DNA from: Dasyornis broadbenti
Lineage: Eukaryota > Chordata > Aves > Passeriformes > Dasyornithidae
Assembly: GCA_013397935.1 (NCBI GenBank)
Contig: VZRN01011464.1
Location: forward strand, 3,112,236-3,176,235
Direction of reading: 5' to 3'
Length of the DNA stretch: 64,000 bases
The stretch's first letter is position 1, and every line of letters begins with the position of its first letter. The notes under the pieces were generated by a model, which made no database searches, had not been told where the DNA came from, and saw only the letters and a list, made by a program, of their open reading frames with translations. The translations under genes were made by a program, and so were the position numbers. This document shows, one piece after another, positions 48,609 through 61,100 of this stretch.

Positions 48609-50819
48609 GATTCAGACAGTGATGTTGGTCAGCGCTGGCTGACACCCAAACCCAGCCCCAGGGCAAGCAAGCTCGCTACGTGGATGTCTGGGGCTGTGTG
48701 GCAGGAAGGAACTGTTGTTTCCTGCTTGCTTTTCTTGCTCTTTGCTAGCTGTTCTTCTGCTTAAAATGTGAGGCCAAAAAGAGAGAGATTGGGAAAGCAA
48801 AGTCTTGTTGGAAAGTTTCAAGTGTTCTCCTAGCTTATGAAGGATTAACCTTGCCCTTGTCAAGCAAGTGACCTGGAGATTTATGTTAGCACCATCAGGA
48901 CTGCCTGTCACCAGCCAAGGTCTAAGTGTTATTTCTTAAATGAAATCAAAAGCCTGTCCTTCTGCAGGGAGGGTTGGCACTCCCTGCTGTCTCCCTCAGA
49001 ATCTGCCCATTGGTTGGGCCAGGCTGTGCTGGGTTTGGAGAGGTAGGTAAGGTACACAGGCTCTGGCTGAGTGCTGCAGGGTGAAAAGGACCTCCCTGGA
49101 AAATAGTCTGCCAAAATCTGGCTCTGATAAAACAGCCCAACCCATCCTGTAAAGACTTTTACTGAAAAATCTTGAAATAATCACAGAGGAAACGACAGGA
49201 ACTCAGGCCTCCCTTCCCGCCCTGGCCAGACACTCCCTGGCTTTTTCCCTCCCGGCCTTCTGACACGCCGTGTCCCTGGGGAAGGGCCATGGCTGCAGCT
49301 GCAGCACGGCCAGACAGGCTGAGGCGGCAGGGAGGAGGGATTGCTGCGACTTGCTTTGTGCTGCACTCTGCTCCTTGTAGGAGCATGGAAATGCAGGGTT
49401 AAATTCAGCGATTGCAGCAGCAGGAGAGGGAGAAACAGAGCGATTCCTCTGGCCTTAGTGACATTTCGCTTATTTATACCAGCTGCAGATCTTACCTGAA
49501 ATGTTGAGAGACTTTAGTGTGCCTTTCCTCATTTGCATTTAAAAGGACATTCAATTAACATAAGTGCTACATACTGAAATACCTGCTTTATGAGGGGGCA
49601 GGGCTGAACAGGTTAAAGATACATAGGACTTTGGATTATATCACTTCCTATGGAACAGTTTCCAGCTCTGCTGTCCCAGACCATGTATCTCTTCCCTTAT
49701 CGGTGGATGAGATATAAAGAAACCACTCCCATATTTTTATCGAGAAGGTGCGGCCGTTGTGTTTGATTTTTTACCTTGTGGTTTGTAACGTGTCAGATCC
49801 TGGTGAGACAGTCTGAATCTGGCATTAGTTTGGTACCTTTGTAAATTGCTGAATATCACAAGAGGGTAACAAGGAATATGCTGTACATGCTCTACCTGCC
49901 CTCCATCCTGTCTTCCTTGGATGACCCCAAACATTATTTTGAGTGCAACATCCCTCTGTTGCACAGTTTTCTGTCAATGTTCGGTTTTCTTCTGGTGTGC
50001 ACTAATGTATTCTTGTCCCAAAGCAACTGCAGAGGAGTAATGTGTCAGCAGGCTACAATGTTCTTGCGTGTGCATGCACAGTGGTCATCAGTCCACAGGT
50101 ACAGTTCTGGGCTGAGGAAATTACGCTCTTGGGAGCTATGTTCCTAACTCCCCAAGATTCACCTGAAAAAACCTCCAACTTTTAATTTGTAGAATTGCAC
50201 AGACTGGTGGCAGCAGGACACAAGCAGGAAACCTGAGAAAACAGAGAAAAATACCACAGAGATGCTGCAAGGTTTGGTGGCAAGTAGGTTTCCCCCTTTC
50301 CCAGGCTTCCTTCTGAAGGTTGCCACCACGACCTCCCACATGGCTGGCTTCACAGTCAGTCACCCTCCATCCTGGGTGGTGGCAGCAGCCAGCAGTACAT
50401 TTCCTGTACCTTTGCACAGCTCCGAAGTTCATAAAGCTGCTCCAGACTCTAGAGAAAGTGTGTGAAGCCTGTTCGGAGAAGCTGACGTTGCCTCAAGGCA
50501 GGGAAGGGACATAGAAACCACCAAGTGATCCGGCCAGCCATGGGAAGAGTCACAGAAAGAAAGAAGTGGGCAGGCTTCACCCTGGTCTTTGGGCATCTGC
50601 AGTCACTCTGAGGCTGCAAAGCATTTGTGGCAGCAACTGCTATCTCCTGTAGGGCAGAGTGGGTTGTGTAGGCCACATAAAATGCATGAGTCCCGGTCTA
50701 GTACAGACTGTAAAAGTGGTTTAAAGTGAAAACAGATTCAGGCACTTCTTACAGTGTGGGCAGACATCATCTCTGGGATGTCCCAGCTCCCTCTGGGCCT
50801 CTGTCGGTGGGTTGTCCTT
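48609..50819. other. Noncoding stretch, moderately GC-rich around 49.2-49.4 kb
   Basis: No recognised gene is present. The interval 49190-49420 is richer in CpG (for example CACGCCGTG and GAGGCGGCAGG) than most of the right-hand part of the window, but short. The frames of 60-100 codons here overlap one another on both strands and look random. Confidence 0.4.
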
Positions 50820-51330
50820 TTGCTGCCTCGACGGAGTGTTGGCCTTCCTCCCATCCCATGACACAGCTCTCCGTTTTTGTTCATTCGGGGGCGGCCGGAG
50901 AAGTGAGTGGCAGCAGCGTGGTGAGTTCAGGCGGGGCAGTGACAGCTGGGGTGGGAGTGAAAGCCTCCAGCTGGCACCGCTCCCCGCGGAGTGCCGTCCT
51001 GTCTGCCAGGGTTTTGCTTGGTGCCTGATGAAGACGTGAGCCCTTCTCAGCTGTTCGCTGCAGCTGCGATGCCAGGGATGCCCTCAGATCTGCGTTCAGG
51101 TCAGGACAGGCACTGCAGGCACTCACTAATCCCCTCCAGGAAAGCTCCTGTGGCTTATTCCAAATACCCGGTTTGAACTGGTTAATCCGAGCGGGTGGGC
51201 CGGTCTGGCGGCGCTGACACATGTGCTGCAGTGGGTGAAGGTCGGCTACCGCCCCAGGGCAGTGACAAAGCGGCTGTTCTGCCGTCCCCAGCCGGGCCTC
51301 CGCCTGCAGCCCTCACAGCCTTTCGTCCAA
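50820..51330. promoter_or_regulatory. Second, small CpG-rich patch (possible CpG island)
   Basis: By hand I count roughly 29 CpG dinucleotides in about 510 bases, against very few per kilobase in the flanks, and the GC content is clearly raised. It includes GGGGGCGGCCGG, CCCCGCGG and GGCGGCGCTG. On the plus strand, two consensus donors GTGAGT lie at 50903 and 50921 near its left edge, which would fit a first exon ending there. The frames inside are short and unrecognised. It may be an alternative promoter, a lncRNA start, an orphan CpG island/enhancer, or a GC-rich old repeat. Confidence 0.5.
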
Positions 51331-54300
51331 ATCCTCTGCAGTTCTGGGCTATTTCCCATACAGCTTTTAGTGCTTTTTGTCCTTTCTTAGTTTAAAACAA
51401 GACTTCTGTTGCTTCTCTGGTGAGACTAGTAAAGGGTAGAAGGACATTCATCTTACATTTTCTCTTTGCATTTTATTATACACCCGGGTCACAAAGTAAT
51501 TTATTGTAAAGAAGCAGATGGTGTGAAAACATGACTGTTCCCAAATTCCACAGCATACTAGCAGATGCCATTTTAACTTTGACCTGTGTTTTGCTGTAGC
51601 CCGGTTTATCTGGCTCAGGAGAAATTTCAGGAAGTTGTGCAAAGCAAAAGGGTGCAGCTTGGTTTTTCATTGTTTTCACTGCTCTGGCTTGTATACGGCA
51701 CAGGAAAACAAGGGGAAAATATCCTTTTGCTGGGACTCATTCCCATGTTTCTTGTGAACCTTGAATTCAATCAAGCTTTGATAAAATGGAAGCTGAGGGA
51801 ATGCAGAACACATTAAGGAAAGGATGGTGCTCAGTACAGTGCATGTGCTTGACATTTGGCCAAAGGTAGTTTGCTCCTCCTGCCTCCTTCGAGTAATTTC
51901 ACTAGCATCTGTACATAAATAACTTGCCGTGGCAAACAGCAACGCTGAATCCATGACTCCTTCTTTGCTCACAAATATACGTCTAAAAATGCTTCCCCCC
52001 CCCCCCATAAGCCTAATGAAACTAGGAAATACTTCTTTTCCAGTCAAGTAATGTTAATTATAGTACATTCACATAACATATATTATGTCAGCTGAAAGCC
52101 AGGCTGCTTTGTGAGCTGTTCGGAGGACTCTGGTAAATTAAATCAGTCCCCTTTCTTGACTTTAAGTTGCTTTTCCCAAGTCATGACTTCTCTCTCCTAA
52201 CTCTTTTGTGACTCTTCCCCTCCTTCCCAACTTCTCTGCTGATGTTAATGCTCTCAGAGGAGTCACTAGATGACTCTGTATACTCATCCTAATTGCCAGT
52301 TTCTAACAATCACAACTTTTTATTTGTAAGTGGCAAACTCCATTATGTGAACCCCATGATAGGCTCAGCAAGTCCTGGCAGGGAGGTGCAGGGAAGAGCT
52401 AGGGGCAAGTCCTCCTTGAACAACAGCAGGAAGATTTGCTAAAGCCAGTCTGTCAGGGCTGTCTGGATTTTACATGCAGTGATACACAGTCACTGTACAC
52501 ATACCACTGCACTCAGAAATGCCTCGATCAAGGCCCTATATTGCTTTGCTGAAAATCGTGATTCAGAACTTGAAATGGAGGCTGCTTGCTATGTACTAAC
52601 AATGAATGACCCTCCTACTTACACGTTTTTGTCATACTTATCTGAGTAGCTGCAACTTTCAAGTGTATGGAAGGCTTTGTTGCCAGATTAAAAACCTCTG
52701 TAGTCCAAGTCATCTCTCTTCCCTGTCTCGGATAGCATTTACAGCTGACTCTTCTGTGTCTGACTCACCATGCCACAGCAATTGCTTTCAGGACAGTCCT
52801 GAGAATGGACAGTCAACTACAGGTGGGAAATTTGGGAAGCTGCAGGCAGAATCATGGGTGGAGGTGGTGTTGTCTTAGGAGGAGCTGCCCTTCCCATAGA
52901 TAAATGAGAGATCCTGCTGTGTCTAGGGAGCAATGGGCACATCCAGCGCATGCTGCTGAGTGGTCCGACTTGTCCAGTATAGTGTGTGCATATTCAGTGG
53001 TCATAGCGGTCACACAGAGATGGATTTCACAGCAAGTGTCCTTCGTGTCTGACACATGAGAGGTGTTTTGGACCACCTGAGCAAGTGCTGAGTGGGTTGT
53101 CCAGACTATGCACTGTGTCATCAATGGGATCAGGATGCATCAGACAAATGGCACACACAGTCATTGTGGAGGGTGCTTGAACAAAATATGTCATTCCACT
53201 ACAGGCTTTCCTTTCAGTCCCCAAGCTGGTGCTCTTCAATGTATTTTGGCACTGATAATCATGTGGCCATAGAGTGGGTTGAGCCAGCTCAGTGGTGCAG
53301 CTGACTGAGCACATAGACAGGCACCGGCTTTGACGCTGGAGGGGTGATGGGAGCAGGCACGGAGAGGGCAGGGCTGCTCCTCTTGGCAACAGCTCATGCT
53401 TAGATTGTCGTAAGCCAGCCTTGACACCACATTCTCAGTGATTCTCTGGGATTTTAGCATGTTGTATAGCTCAGGTAAAAATATGGTTGAGGCTCATGCT
53501 TTGATGAAGCTAATGAAAACCTGAGACCAGCAGACAATTTTGTGCTTCTGTTTTGTAAAGAGGACATAACTGGGGTACTGGGACAACTGGTAGTTCTGAA
53601 GGCGATGACCTGGACACAGGGTGGACTAATCCCTGCCACAAGAAAGAACCAGGATCACTGAACTATGTGGCCTGACATATGTAGAGACAGAAATTGCACC
53701 TGGTTTGAGTAATGCATCTGCTGATCTCCTAGTTAAACTTTCTGACCAGTGCCAAGAAAAGAATCATACTGCTCTCTCACAGCTGTATCATACAAGTACA
53801 TAATTTTTTTCTAGTAACATCTAGTCCTTAACTCAGGCAGTGAAGTCCTGGGTTGTGGTGCTCAAGCCCTGCTGATTCTCTGTCTCTTCCTTCTGTAATG
53901 ACCCCAAAACCTTTACAAAACTACAGCATATCAGTGTCTTTGACTGGGCCATTGCTTGATGCTGGGAGGCTTTGAGCCCACCTAACAACAGTGGTGTGCA
54001 AAATACTAATCTTGGTCTGGGCTGTACAGGGTCTCTGGAATACTCTGTCTTCATAAATATTTCTCCTTCCTTGACCTTTTGGAAAGTCATTTTCCTTTAC
54101 TTCCTGTTATATTCAATAAATCCTTTTGCTTAAAAAGGTCTCTTGTTGATACTAACCATCTGGCATCTGGGAGAGAGGAGAAGACAAAGGAAAGAAAAGA
54201 AGTTGTATTCTGGACTGTGGGTCAAAAACTTCATCTGTAAAATCCTAACATAGAAACATACTGAAATAAGAAGGGAAGAAGAGTGAGAATTGGGAAAACT

Positions 54301-55774
54301 TTCTGCTTCAGTCTGTTGTTTGCTGGCACAATGCCCAGCAGGCACTGCACCAGGCAACTCAGACCTGGAGCCTGTTTTCCCTGCTGTGTGTTGCTTCATT
54401 TTCTGGCCTGGGACGACATCTGGCTGGCATGTTCTTTTCCACACCCCTGGATGGGTGCTCTTTTTAGATAGTTACTCCAGTACTTGGCATTAAAATATAG
54501 TGAATTAGACTACAAAGTAGCATGACATCGGCTTAAAAATAATGAGGTTTAAGTGCAGTTGAGTTTTGAGTACTTTTTGTTTGCCTTCTGGATTAGAAAA
54601 CTTTACAATATATGATGTCCATATTTTCCTTCATTTCATCATGATGGTGAGTGCTCAGAAGTCACTTTAAGAATGGGGAAAAAACCCCAAACCAAAGCCA
54701 CAACAAACCAGCAAAATACAACAAAAAAACCCACAATACATCCCTACCTCTTTATTGAGAAGTCCAGGATAAATTATTTGGGCTTTCAGAATAACACTAG
54801 TTATTATAAACTCTCGATTAAAAAAAAATAGGATAATTAGCAATGGAAAATAGAAGGGACATGGTGGGAAGAGAAAAATCACAGAAATGGGAAAGAAGAC
54901 TCATTACCTTCAAGAGATTGTTCAATTCCAGTAAGAAACAGGGGCTGTGATGATGTAACACAACACAGTTGTCTCCAGATTTTGAGTGTTTTCCTAGTGT
55001 CTGGAAAGACTTGCCCCACTAGCAGAGAAGGGTCCTAGATGAACAGAATTCACAGTCTGGAAACAGACACCACTGGCTATAACACTGGTATTCTACACCA
55101 CCAAGCCAACATGTGTGCTGTTCCATCCACCAAGTTGCACAAGCAAAGGAACTTGTGCTTGGCTTCTTTCACTTTATTCCGGGTTTCAGCAACACGTTTG
55201 CATGACAACATGTTTCAGTTTTCACTGAAAACCTGTTGCAAATCTTCCAATCTACCCCAGCAAAGCAAAACAGTTTTCACAAAACCTGGTAGTTTTACAC
55301 GACATGAAGCACAGGTACTGTATGCTGGCAGAGTTGATTAATGTACTGCCCAGGCTGCAGGTGTGGGTCTGGGGGCCACCTGTTAGCTCAGCCTGATTTT
55401 TTCTGGCTGGGGAGTTCTGGAGAAAACACAGCTACAAATGTGAGGGTTACACACCACAAATTTCTGTTGGTCTATATACCTTTATTACTTCTCAACATGG
55501 TAATAAAGCTTTCTGGTTTTAGCTCTTACAGGTAGAATGGACAAGCTTAGGTGAAATACATCCCTTCCAACTATAGCAAGAATATAATTCAGTACCAGTG
55601 AAAAGTTAGCACTATTAATACATTAAAAACTGACCTCTGTGCCCATGCCTATAAGTTAAAAACATACTGTAAGAAGATTGGAATTGTTCTCCAAAGACAT
55701 AGCAGCTGTTCTTATATCATGTATCAACATCTCCCAGCTGATATTTACTTAATTATTGACTCATTTGTGAGATT
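51331..55774. other. Noncoding stretch
   Basis: No recognised gene. It contains a 12-C homopolymer at 51995-52006 and an A/C-rich low-complexity piece at about 54675-54745. The region 53040-53800 has several short frames on both strands; one plus-strand frame near 53630-53790 was considered as retroviral debris but not accepted. A very decayed CR1-like tail may exist at about 55530-55590. Confidence 0.4.
51995..52006. repeat. C12 homopolymer
   Basis: Twelve consecutive C residues on the plus strand. The run length should be treated with caution because homopolymers are error-prone in sequencing. Confidence 0.9.
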
Positions 55775-55920
55775 AAGTAAGCATTGGAGCAGTCTGCCCA
55801 GAAACACCATGTATTTTCCACCACCGATATTTCTGGGACTGGAATGGATAGTACCCTGACCCCATGGAGCAGGAGGTTGCACTAAAGGCCTCCCAAAGCC
55901 CCTCCAGCATGATTGTTCCT
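55775..55920 (+). mobile_element. Highly decayed CR1 LINE 3' remnant
   Basis: The order of pieces matches a CR1 3' end: 'gcattggagcagtctgccca', then about 75 unmatched bases, then 'ggaggttgcactaaaggcct' and 'agcccctccagc'. This recalls the CR1 tail wording 'ggttgcactagatgacctcc...ccttccagc'. Divergence is high, suggesting an older insertion than the others. Confidence 0.5.
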
Positions 55921-57329
55921 GCAGTGCTGTGACTCCAGGCCTCTCAGGCATGGATCTCAGGTTTGGAGATTCTTCCCCAAACTTTCCAGTCTGTAAAAGT
56001 TTAGCCCAGCCTCTTCATCCTCTGTAATTCTTGTAAAAAATGAAAAAAAGGAAACACATGCTATTGAAAAATAGTAAAATGTGATGTGTTTGTGAGTTTT
56101 TTGTGGGTTCTGAATACAGATATATATATATTTTGCTCTTCTACTTTGGAGGAGCCTGAAAGGGTAGAAAAGCCGCAAAAGGGGGAAGAAATATATAAGG
56201 AATAGATAATTATATATAACATGTAGAGATATATATATATGTTTTCTGTGGTTACAACTGGAGGTGTGGTCTCCCTGTGAGAACAGAAGCATAGTCCAAC
56301 AATGATTGGCAAACCTGAGTATCACCTGCTGTGATAGTTCAGAGCTCAGCACCAAGCAGTGACTCCTGTCCTGCAAAAGCAGCAGGCAGAGTTATTATTT
56401 AAGTTGGCTCACATACATGTAATGCCATGTTATTTAACAAACTCGTTTTGGAGGCCCATTGTCTAAGAAGAGAAGACTATCAGGTGCCTCAGTATGAAAT
56501 GCATGGAACAAATGTGTGTGGTGATACTTTCTTATTGCTTTGGGAGCTTCTCTGCCAAAAATCCTGTCCCAACTCCAATGTTGGCTTTGGACCTTTTCCA
56601 GTTTACTTCTCTGGGCATTGCCATATCCTCAGCCTTTTTGTTCCTCAGGCAGTGCCTGTGTAGGATGGCTCTGCCTCTGGTTCCTTTTCTCCAGACTCCT
56701 TTGGGAATGGTAGGGGCTTGGGGACATCACTTTGGGAGGCTGCACAGCCTCACCAGGCACGAAGAGTTCATTGTTATTGGTGTGCCTGCCACAGCCTGGG
56801 TCTCACTGCACCCTCACAGCATGCTTTTTCTCATGGTCAATGCATTAATGGCTTCTAGAGTCCCTGCATTCTTCCTCTGGGTTTAGGGGCTTTAGCTGCT
56901 CCCAGCCCTCAGCCTGGTAATCCATAATCAGATTTCACCATTATAGCATTTCTCAGAGCAAATGCTATCTAGAATGGCCTAAATCTGATGTTCTGTTCCT
57001 TTAGGGACCATCAATTTTCTATGTTCTGTCAGCTTTGAAAATGCTTATAGTCTCCTGTTGCATGACCATAGCTCATCAATGCCTTATTTAGTATCATCTC
57101 AGAGTCATTATGTCAGTAACCTCATTAATGTCTGCTTTTTCAACAAGAGCAATTTGGAGGAATGCTGACCAATTATGGTTGTCTCCTGGTACAGAGGTTT
57201 GACTTAAACTACCTAACTTTTCCATCTGTTCTTATGGCTCCTACTTCTGCTGTTCTATCCCTCCAAGTCATGCTCCCAAACACCAGTCGGAGCTTTGATA
57301 ACTTGCAGCCCGCCCAGTTTATATTGGAG
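55921..57329. other. Noncoding stretch
   Basis: Apart from the AT tracts nothing is recognised. A 130-codon plus-strand frame at 56494-56886 resembles no known protein. Confidence 0.4.
56118..56241. repeat. AT-rich segment with two (AT)n tracts
   Basis: Pure AT tracts at about 56120-56131 and 56229-56240 bracket a further AT-rich interval containing ATATATAAGG and ATTATATATAAC. Confidence 0.8.
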
Positions 57330-57747
57330 CTGAGAGTGGGTCTGCAGACAACACCAAGCTGAGTGGTGCACTCGGCATGTCAGAGGGATGGGGTGTCATG
57401 GGGAGGGACTTGGACAAGCTCCAGAAGTGGGCCCATGGCAACCTCATGAGTTTCAGCAAGGCCAAGTGCAGTGTCCTAGTGACAGGACAAGGGGTAATGG
57501 TTTCAAACTGGAAGAGTGCAGGTTGGATTAGATATTAGGAAGAAATTCTTTACTGTGAGGGTAGTGAGGCACTGGAACAGGTTGCCAAGGGAAGCTGTGG
57601 ATGCCCCATCCCTGGAGGTGTTCAAGGCCAGGCTGGATGGCCTTTCAGCAGCCTGGTTTGGTGGAAGGTGTCTCTGCCATGGCAGAGGGTTGGAACTGGG
57701 TGATCTTTAACATCACTTTGAACCTAAATCATTCTATGATTCTATGG
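57330..57747 (+). mobile_element. CR1 LINE 3' fragment with internal deletion
   Basis: The first part, 'cagacaacaccaagctgagt' to 'aaggccaagtgca', is the CR1 segment that encodes the D-x-LSG...LDKLxKW...KAKC region. At about 57471-57485 the text jumps to 'gtgacaggacaaggggtaat', which in a full CR1 lies roughly 300 bases further on. It then continues normally with 'gaagaaattctttactgtga', 'gaggcactggaacaggttgc' and the tail ending 'aatcattctatgattctatg'. The frame 57516-57710 shows DIRKKFFTVRVVRHWNRLPR, a standard CR1 ORF2 C-terminal motif. The well-kept 3' part suggests a fairly young copy. Confidence 0.94.
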
Positions 57748-58130
57748 CTCTTTGAGGGGGTAAATAGAAATTAGTGTCTGTCCTATGTGGGAAATGCAGA
57801 AGCCTGCCCATAGGAAGCGTTGGGCTCCATAGGTCTGGAAGATGCTTTTAAAATGTTAAGCAAAATTCTCATCCACATTTACAGAGATAAAGCTTATTCT
57901 CTTCAGTCTTCAGAAATTCAGATAAAAACTTAGAAGTTCTCAAACTTTGTCTCAGACTTTATGCAGTGTGAGCTAATACAGGGATGGATTCACCTCTTGG
58001 ATTTTGCCCAGTTTCTGGGAGGCACAGGAGGTTATGCGTGCACTGGTTGTGTTACTTTGATCTCTGTGAATGCAAATACAAAACTGCCTTTAAGTAACTC
58101 CGAGGACCGACACCCACAGAGGCTGGTGAG

Positions 58131-58145
58131 CCATTAGATGGCAGC
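58131..58145 (+). promoter_or_regulatory. CTCF-like motif (plus strand)
   Basis: CCATTAGATGGCAGC matches the CTCF core (CCASYAGRKGGCRSY) at 14 of 15 positions. Its orientation is opposite to the motifs at 31658 and 34151. Confidence 0.35.
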
Positions 58146-61100
58146 ACAGATAAGGACAACATCCATCGTGCCTGGTGCTGCTCCAGGAGAGCCTCTCCAC
58201 TGCTTTCAGCATCCGCAAGGTACCTTGTTGGTGAAGAATTTTCACATTACTTACAACAAAATAAATTAAAACCTGTAAATGAGGATTTTCATATTATATT
58301 AAAGCATATAAAATAAAAATTACCCCCTCCTCCAAAACAGTGATGGCATGTATTAAGCTGGAAGTTCTTTCAGATTTTCTGAATTATTTTATTCCTTATC
58401 CTTCACACACATACATTAATTCAGCTATACTGACTAAACCAGCTCCTTTCTTGATGACATGTATAGAGCTTATCTTCTAAAAGCTCTTCTGGAAAATGCC
58501 CTCACCTACCATCTCAGCTCGTGGCCTGAGGAGCATAATATTTTACATTACTTTCAATTGCAATTTGACAAACTCAACAAATACAGCAGGCACTTATTAG
58601 GCACTCAGAATATTCCAGTGACACTTCAACTAACTTCATTTTTTTTAATGGAAAAAAAATTGAAGCAAATTGAGAGGAGACTTAATTTTCAGGTCTGCCT
58701 GAATATCTGCCACCTGGCTTATTACTAATTTTGCACTGTGTTGTCTTAAAGGAGATAAAGGAGAATCAAGGTACTAATTGCATACCTGTAAGTCTGACAT
58801 TTGTGCTGACATCCCAGAGTCTTGCCTGGTATCTTGTGAGAAAGCCATGCTTGAGAGCTGTCAAAGTGATGAAGTGCCTCGTTTTTGCTAGGACAGAGCA
58901 AAACTCCTACTTTTCTGTGCTAAGATCTGACACAGAAATCCTGAGTCTGTGTAACTGGTAATGTAGCTGATGATCTAGAGCATCTTCTGGTGTTAAACTG
59001 TGGAAGTACTTTCTAAAATATGTGGTAATCCTATTAAAGAGACTTCAGTCTAGCATATAGGATTTTGACAATCTTTATTTCATTTTTTTCCTAAGAAATT
59101 ATTAACAATGATACATAATTTTGCTTGTTAACAATCCCAACAGCTATATTAGGCTAATATAAAGCTAACTTGCACTTGACAAAATCAGGAGTTATAATAA
59201 TCCATATTGTTATACTAATTTAAAATCGGTTTGTGGAGGTAAATTCAGCCCCAGCTCCTAGCTTTTTGGAGCATCTTCACTCCCTTCACTCAGGCTGTTT
59301 TCCCAGGTGACTGAGCTGATGTTCAAACCTGGTGGCTGGTCTCACACTGGGGATCTCAGGAAGTGCTTTGCAGCAACTTTTGAAGCTGTTTCAAAAGGAG
59401 AAGAGCTTTGTAGTGTCTCGTAGGCAATTAGGGGCCACAGTTCCTCTTGGGAGTTGATGAGGACAATGTGTCTGCTTATTCTTTTTTCCCCAGAGATTTG
59501 TCTCTTGCAGAGGCAAAACTTCTCTCGTGGCTTTGTGAAGTGGAAAAGCTGTGTAAATGCCCCCCGTGGGGTTATGAGACTATCTGGAAGAAAGGAAGGA
59601 TATATCACTTTACTTTTTAAAATGCAAAAGACATTTCAGAAGGCAGCATAAAGTAACACTAAGCAAAAATTTAAGAGAGACAGATGGGTAATAGCATCAG
59701 AGCAGTATCTGATCACTGCAAGCCTTGGCTTTGTGTTTTCAGCACCACGGCACAAATGTTATTTGATCTAAAGGGAAGAGAATGGATTTTTAAACTACAT
59801 ATTCTACCTTCTGCAGAATTCTGGGCCTTCAGTGAAAGTCTCTTCTCAAATTATTAATGTAAGCCAGAATGGCTGCAAGCATGGCTAATGTGTGCAGGTA
59901 CTGCCAGCTACTCCAGCAGCAGGCAAAGCCATTCTCTTCTGCATAGAACTCCTTGGGAAGGAGAAATGCGTAAACCTCCTGACTTCACACATGGGGAAAA
60001 AAAGCATTGCTTTCTGGCACTACCTTAGAACCTATTCAGCATATGGCTGTCTTTTCAATGTGCAAACTAGTCAGTACAAACCTGGGGTGGGTTTTTTATT
60101 TATTTTAAATTGTCTAGATCTTATCCCGTTTCAAATCCTCAGAGAATTGGGAGAAATTACTAAAACTTTTAAATGTTTGAAGGACATCAGACTGCAGACT
60201 GAAAGCAGAAAGCTGCTGGCCCCAGCATTACATTTTCCTTCCTAGAACAGGGAAAGATGGATGGTGTGAGGGAAGCTGATCTGTTACTTCGATCGAAATG
60301 TGTCAGAGCCTGTGAGTTTGGGCATAATTAGACCCCAGTCACAATCATTTCCAGATCATCTCCAAATGCAGGTACTGCTGTATCAGCAGCATGGAGGCAA
60401 ATCCAGCATCTCTTTGACAAGAAAGTACTTACCTCTTGTTGGTGCAAACTCTGGAATGATGTGACAGCCCCTGATGGCTCCAGTGTACCTTCATGCAGTG
60501 AAATTAGGTGGTGATCAACTTCTGAGCTTTACTGTGTCATCCAAATCACTTGTTTGGGATTTCCACTCTATTTAGAAATAACTGAAATGCATTGCCTATA
60601 AAAATGAACAGGACTTCATCATCCTACAAACCTCGCAGTTCTCTATTTAGCCATAATTTACTTATGAATAACTTACACTCTTCTTCCTCTTACGATAAAC
60701 CAAGTTTTATACCAAACAGAGTAATCAGGAACTTTATATTGCTGCCCATATATAGGTATGTAGCCAGGTACCAGAAGGTGGAGACAACTTACCAGCAAGG
60801 TTCTTCTGCTAGAAATTTGACCCATGCACACGTATCCCTGCACTCATTAAGGTCTCAGATTTTGCTTGGACTTTACATACCTGAGGGATCTGTGTAGGTT
60901 CAGATGTGAAGGAGGTGTCCAGGCTTGTGTTTAGGTGGGCAGTAATCCCAACAACAGAAGCCATTGCCACAGATGAGCTGGAGAAAAGCACTATCACACT
61001 TTATTTTAGTATGCTACAAAATTCATTGTTGAACTTTATTAGGTAATTAATACCAAGCATACTTTGAAGTAACAAAAATTATTGTTGTTATTACTTTTTA

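Noticed and set aside
53092..53800. Possible endogenous retrovirus debris: a plus-strand frame near 53630-53790 ending with an NASADLLVKLSDQ-like stretch that superficially recalls the end of an RNase H domain
   Set aside because: No catalytic motifs, no LTRs, no primer-binding site and no supporting frame upstream were found. The resemblance is too short to call. A translated search against retroviral pol sequences would decide.
55530..55590. CR1-like tail 'gaatggacaagcttaggtga...tcccttccaacta'
   Set aside because: Only the 'tcccttccaact' core fits well and no preceding CR1 sequence is recognisable. It may be a very old remnant.
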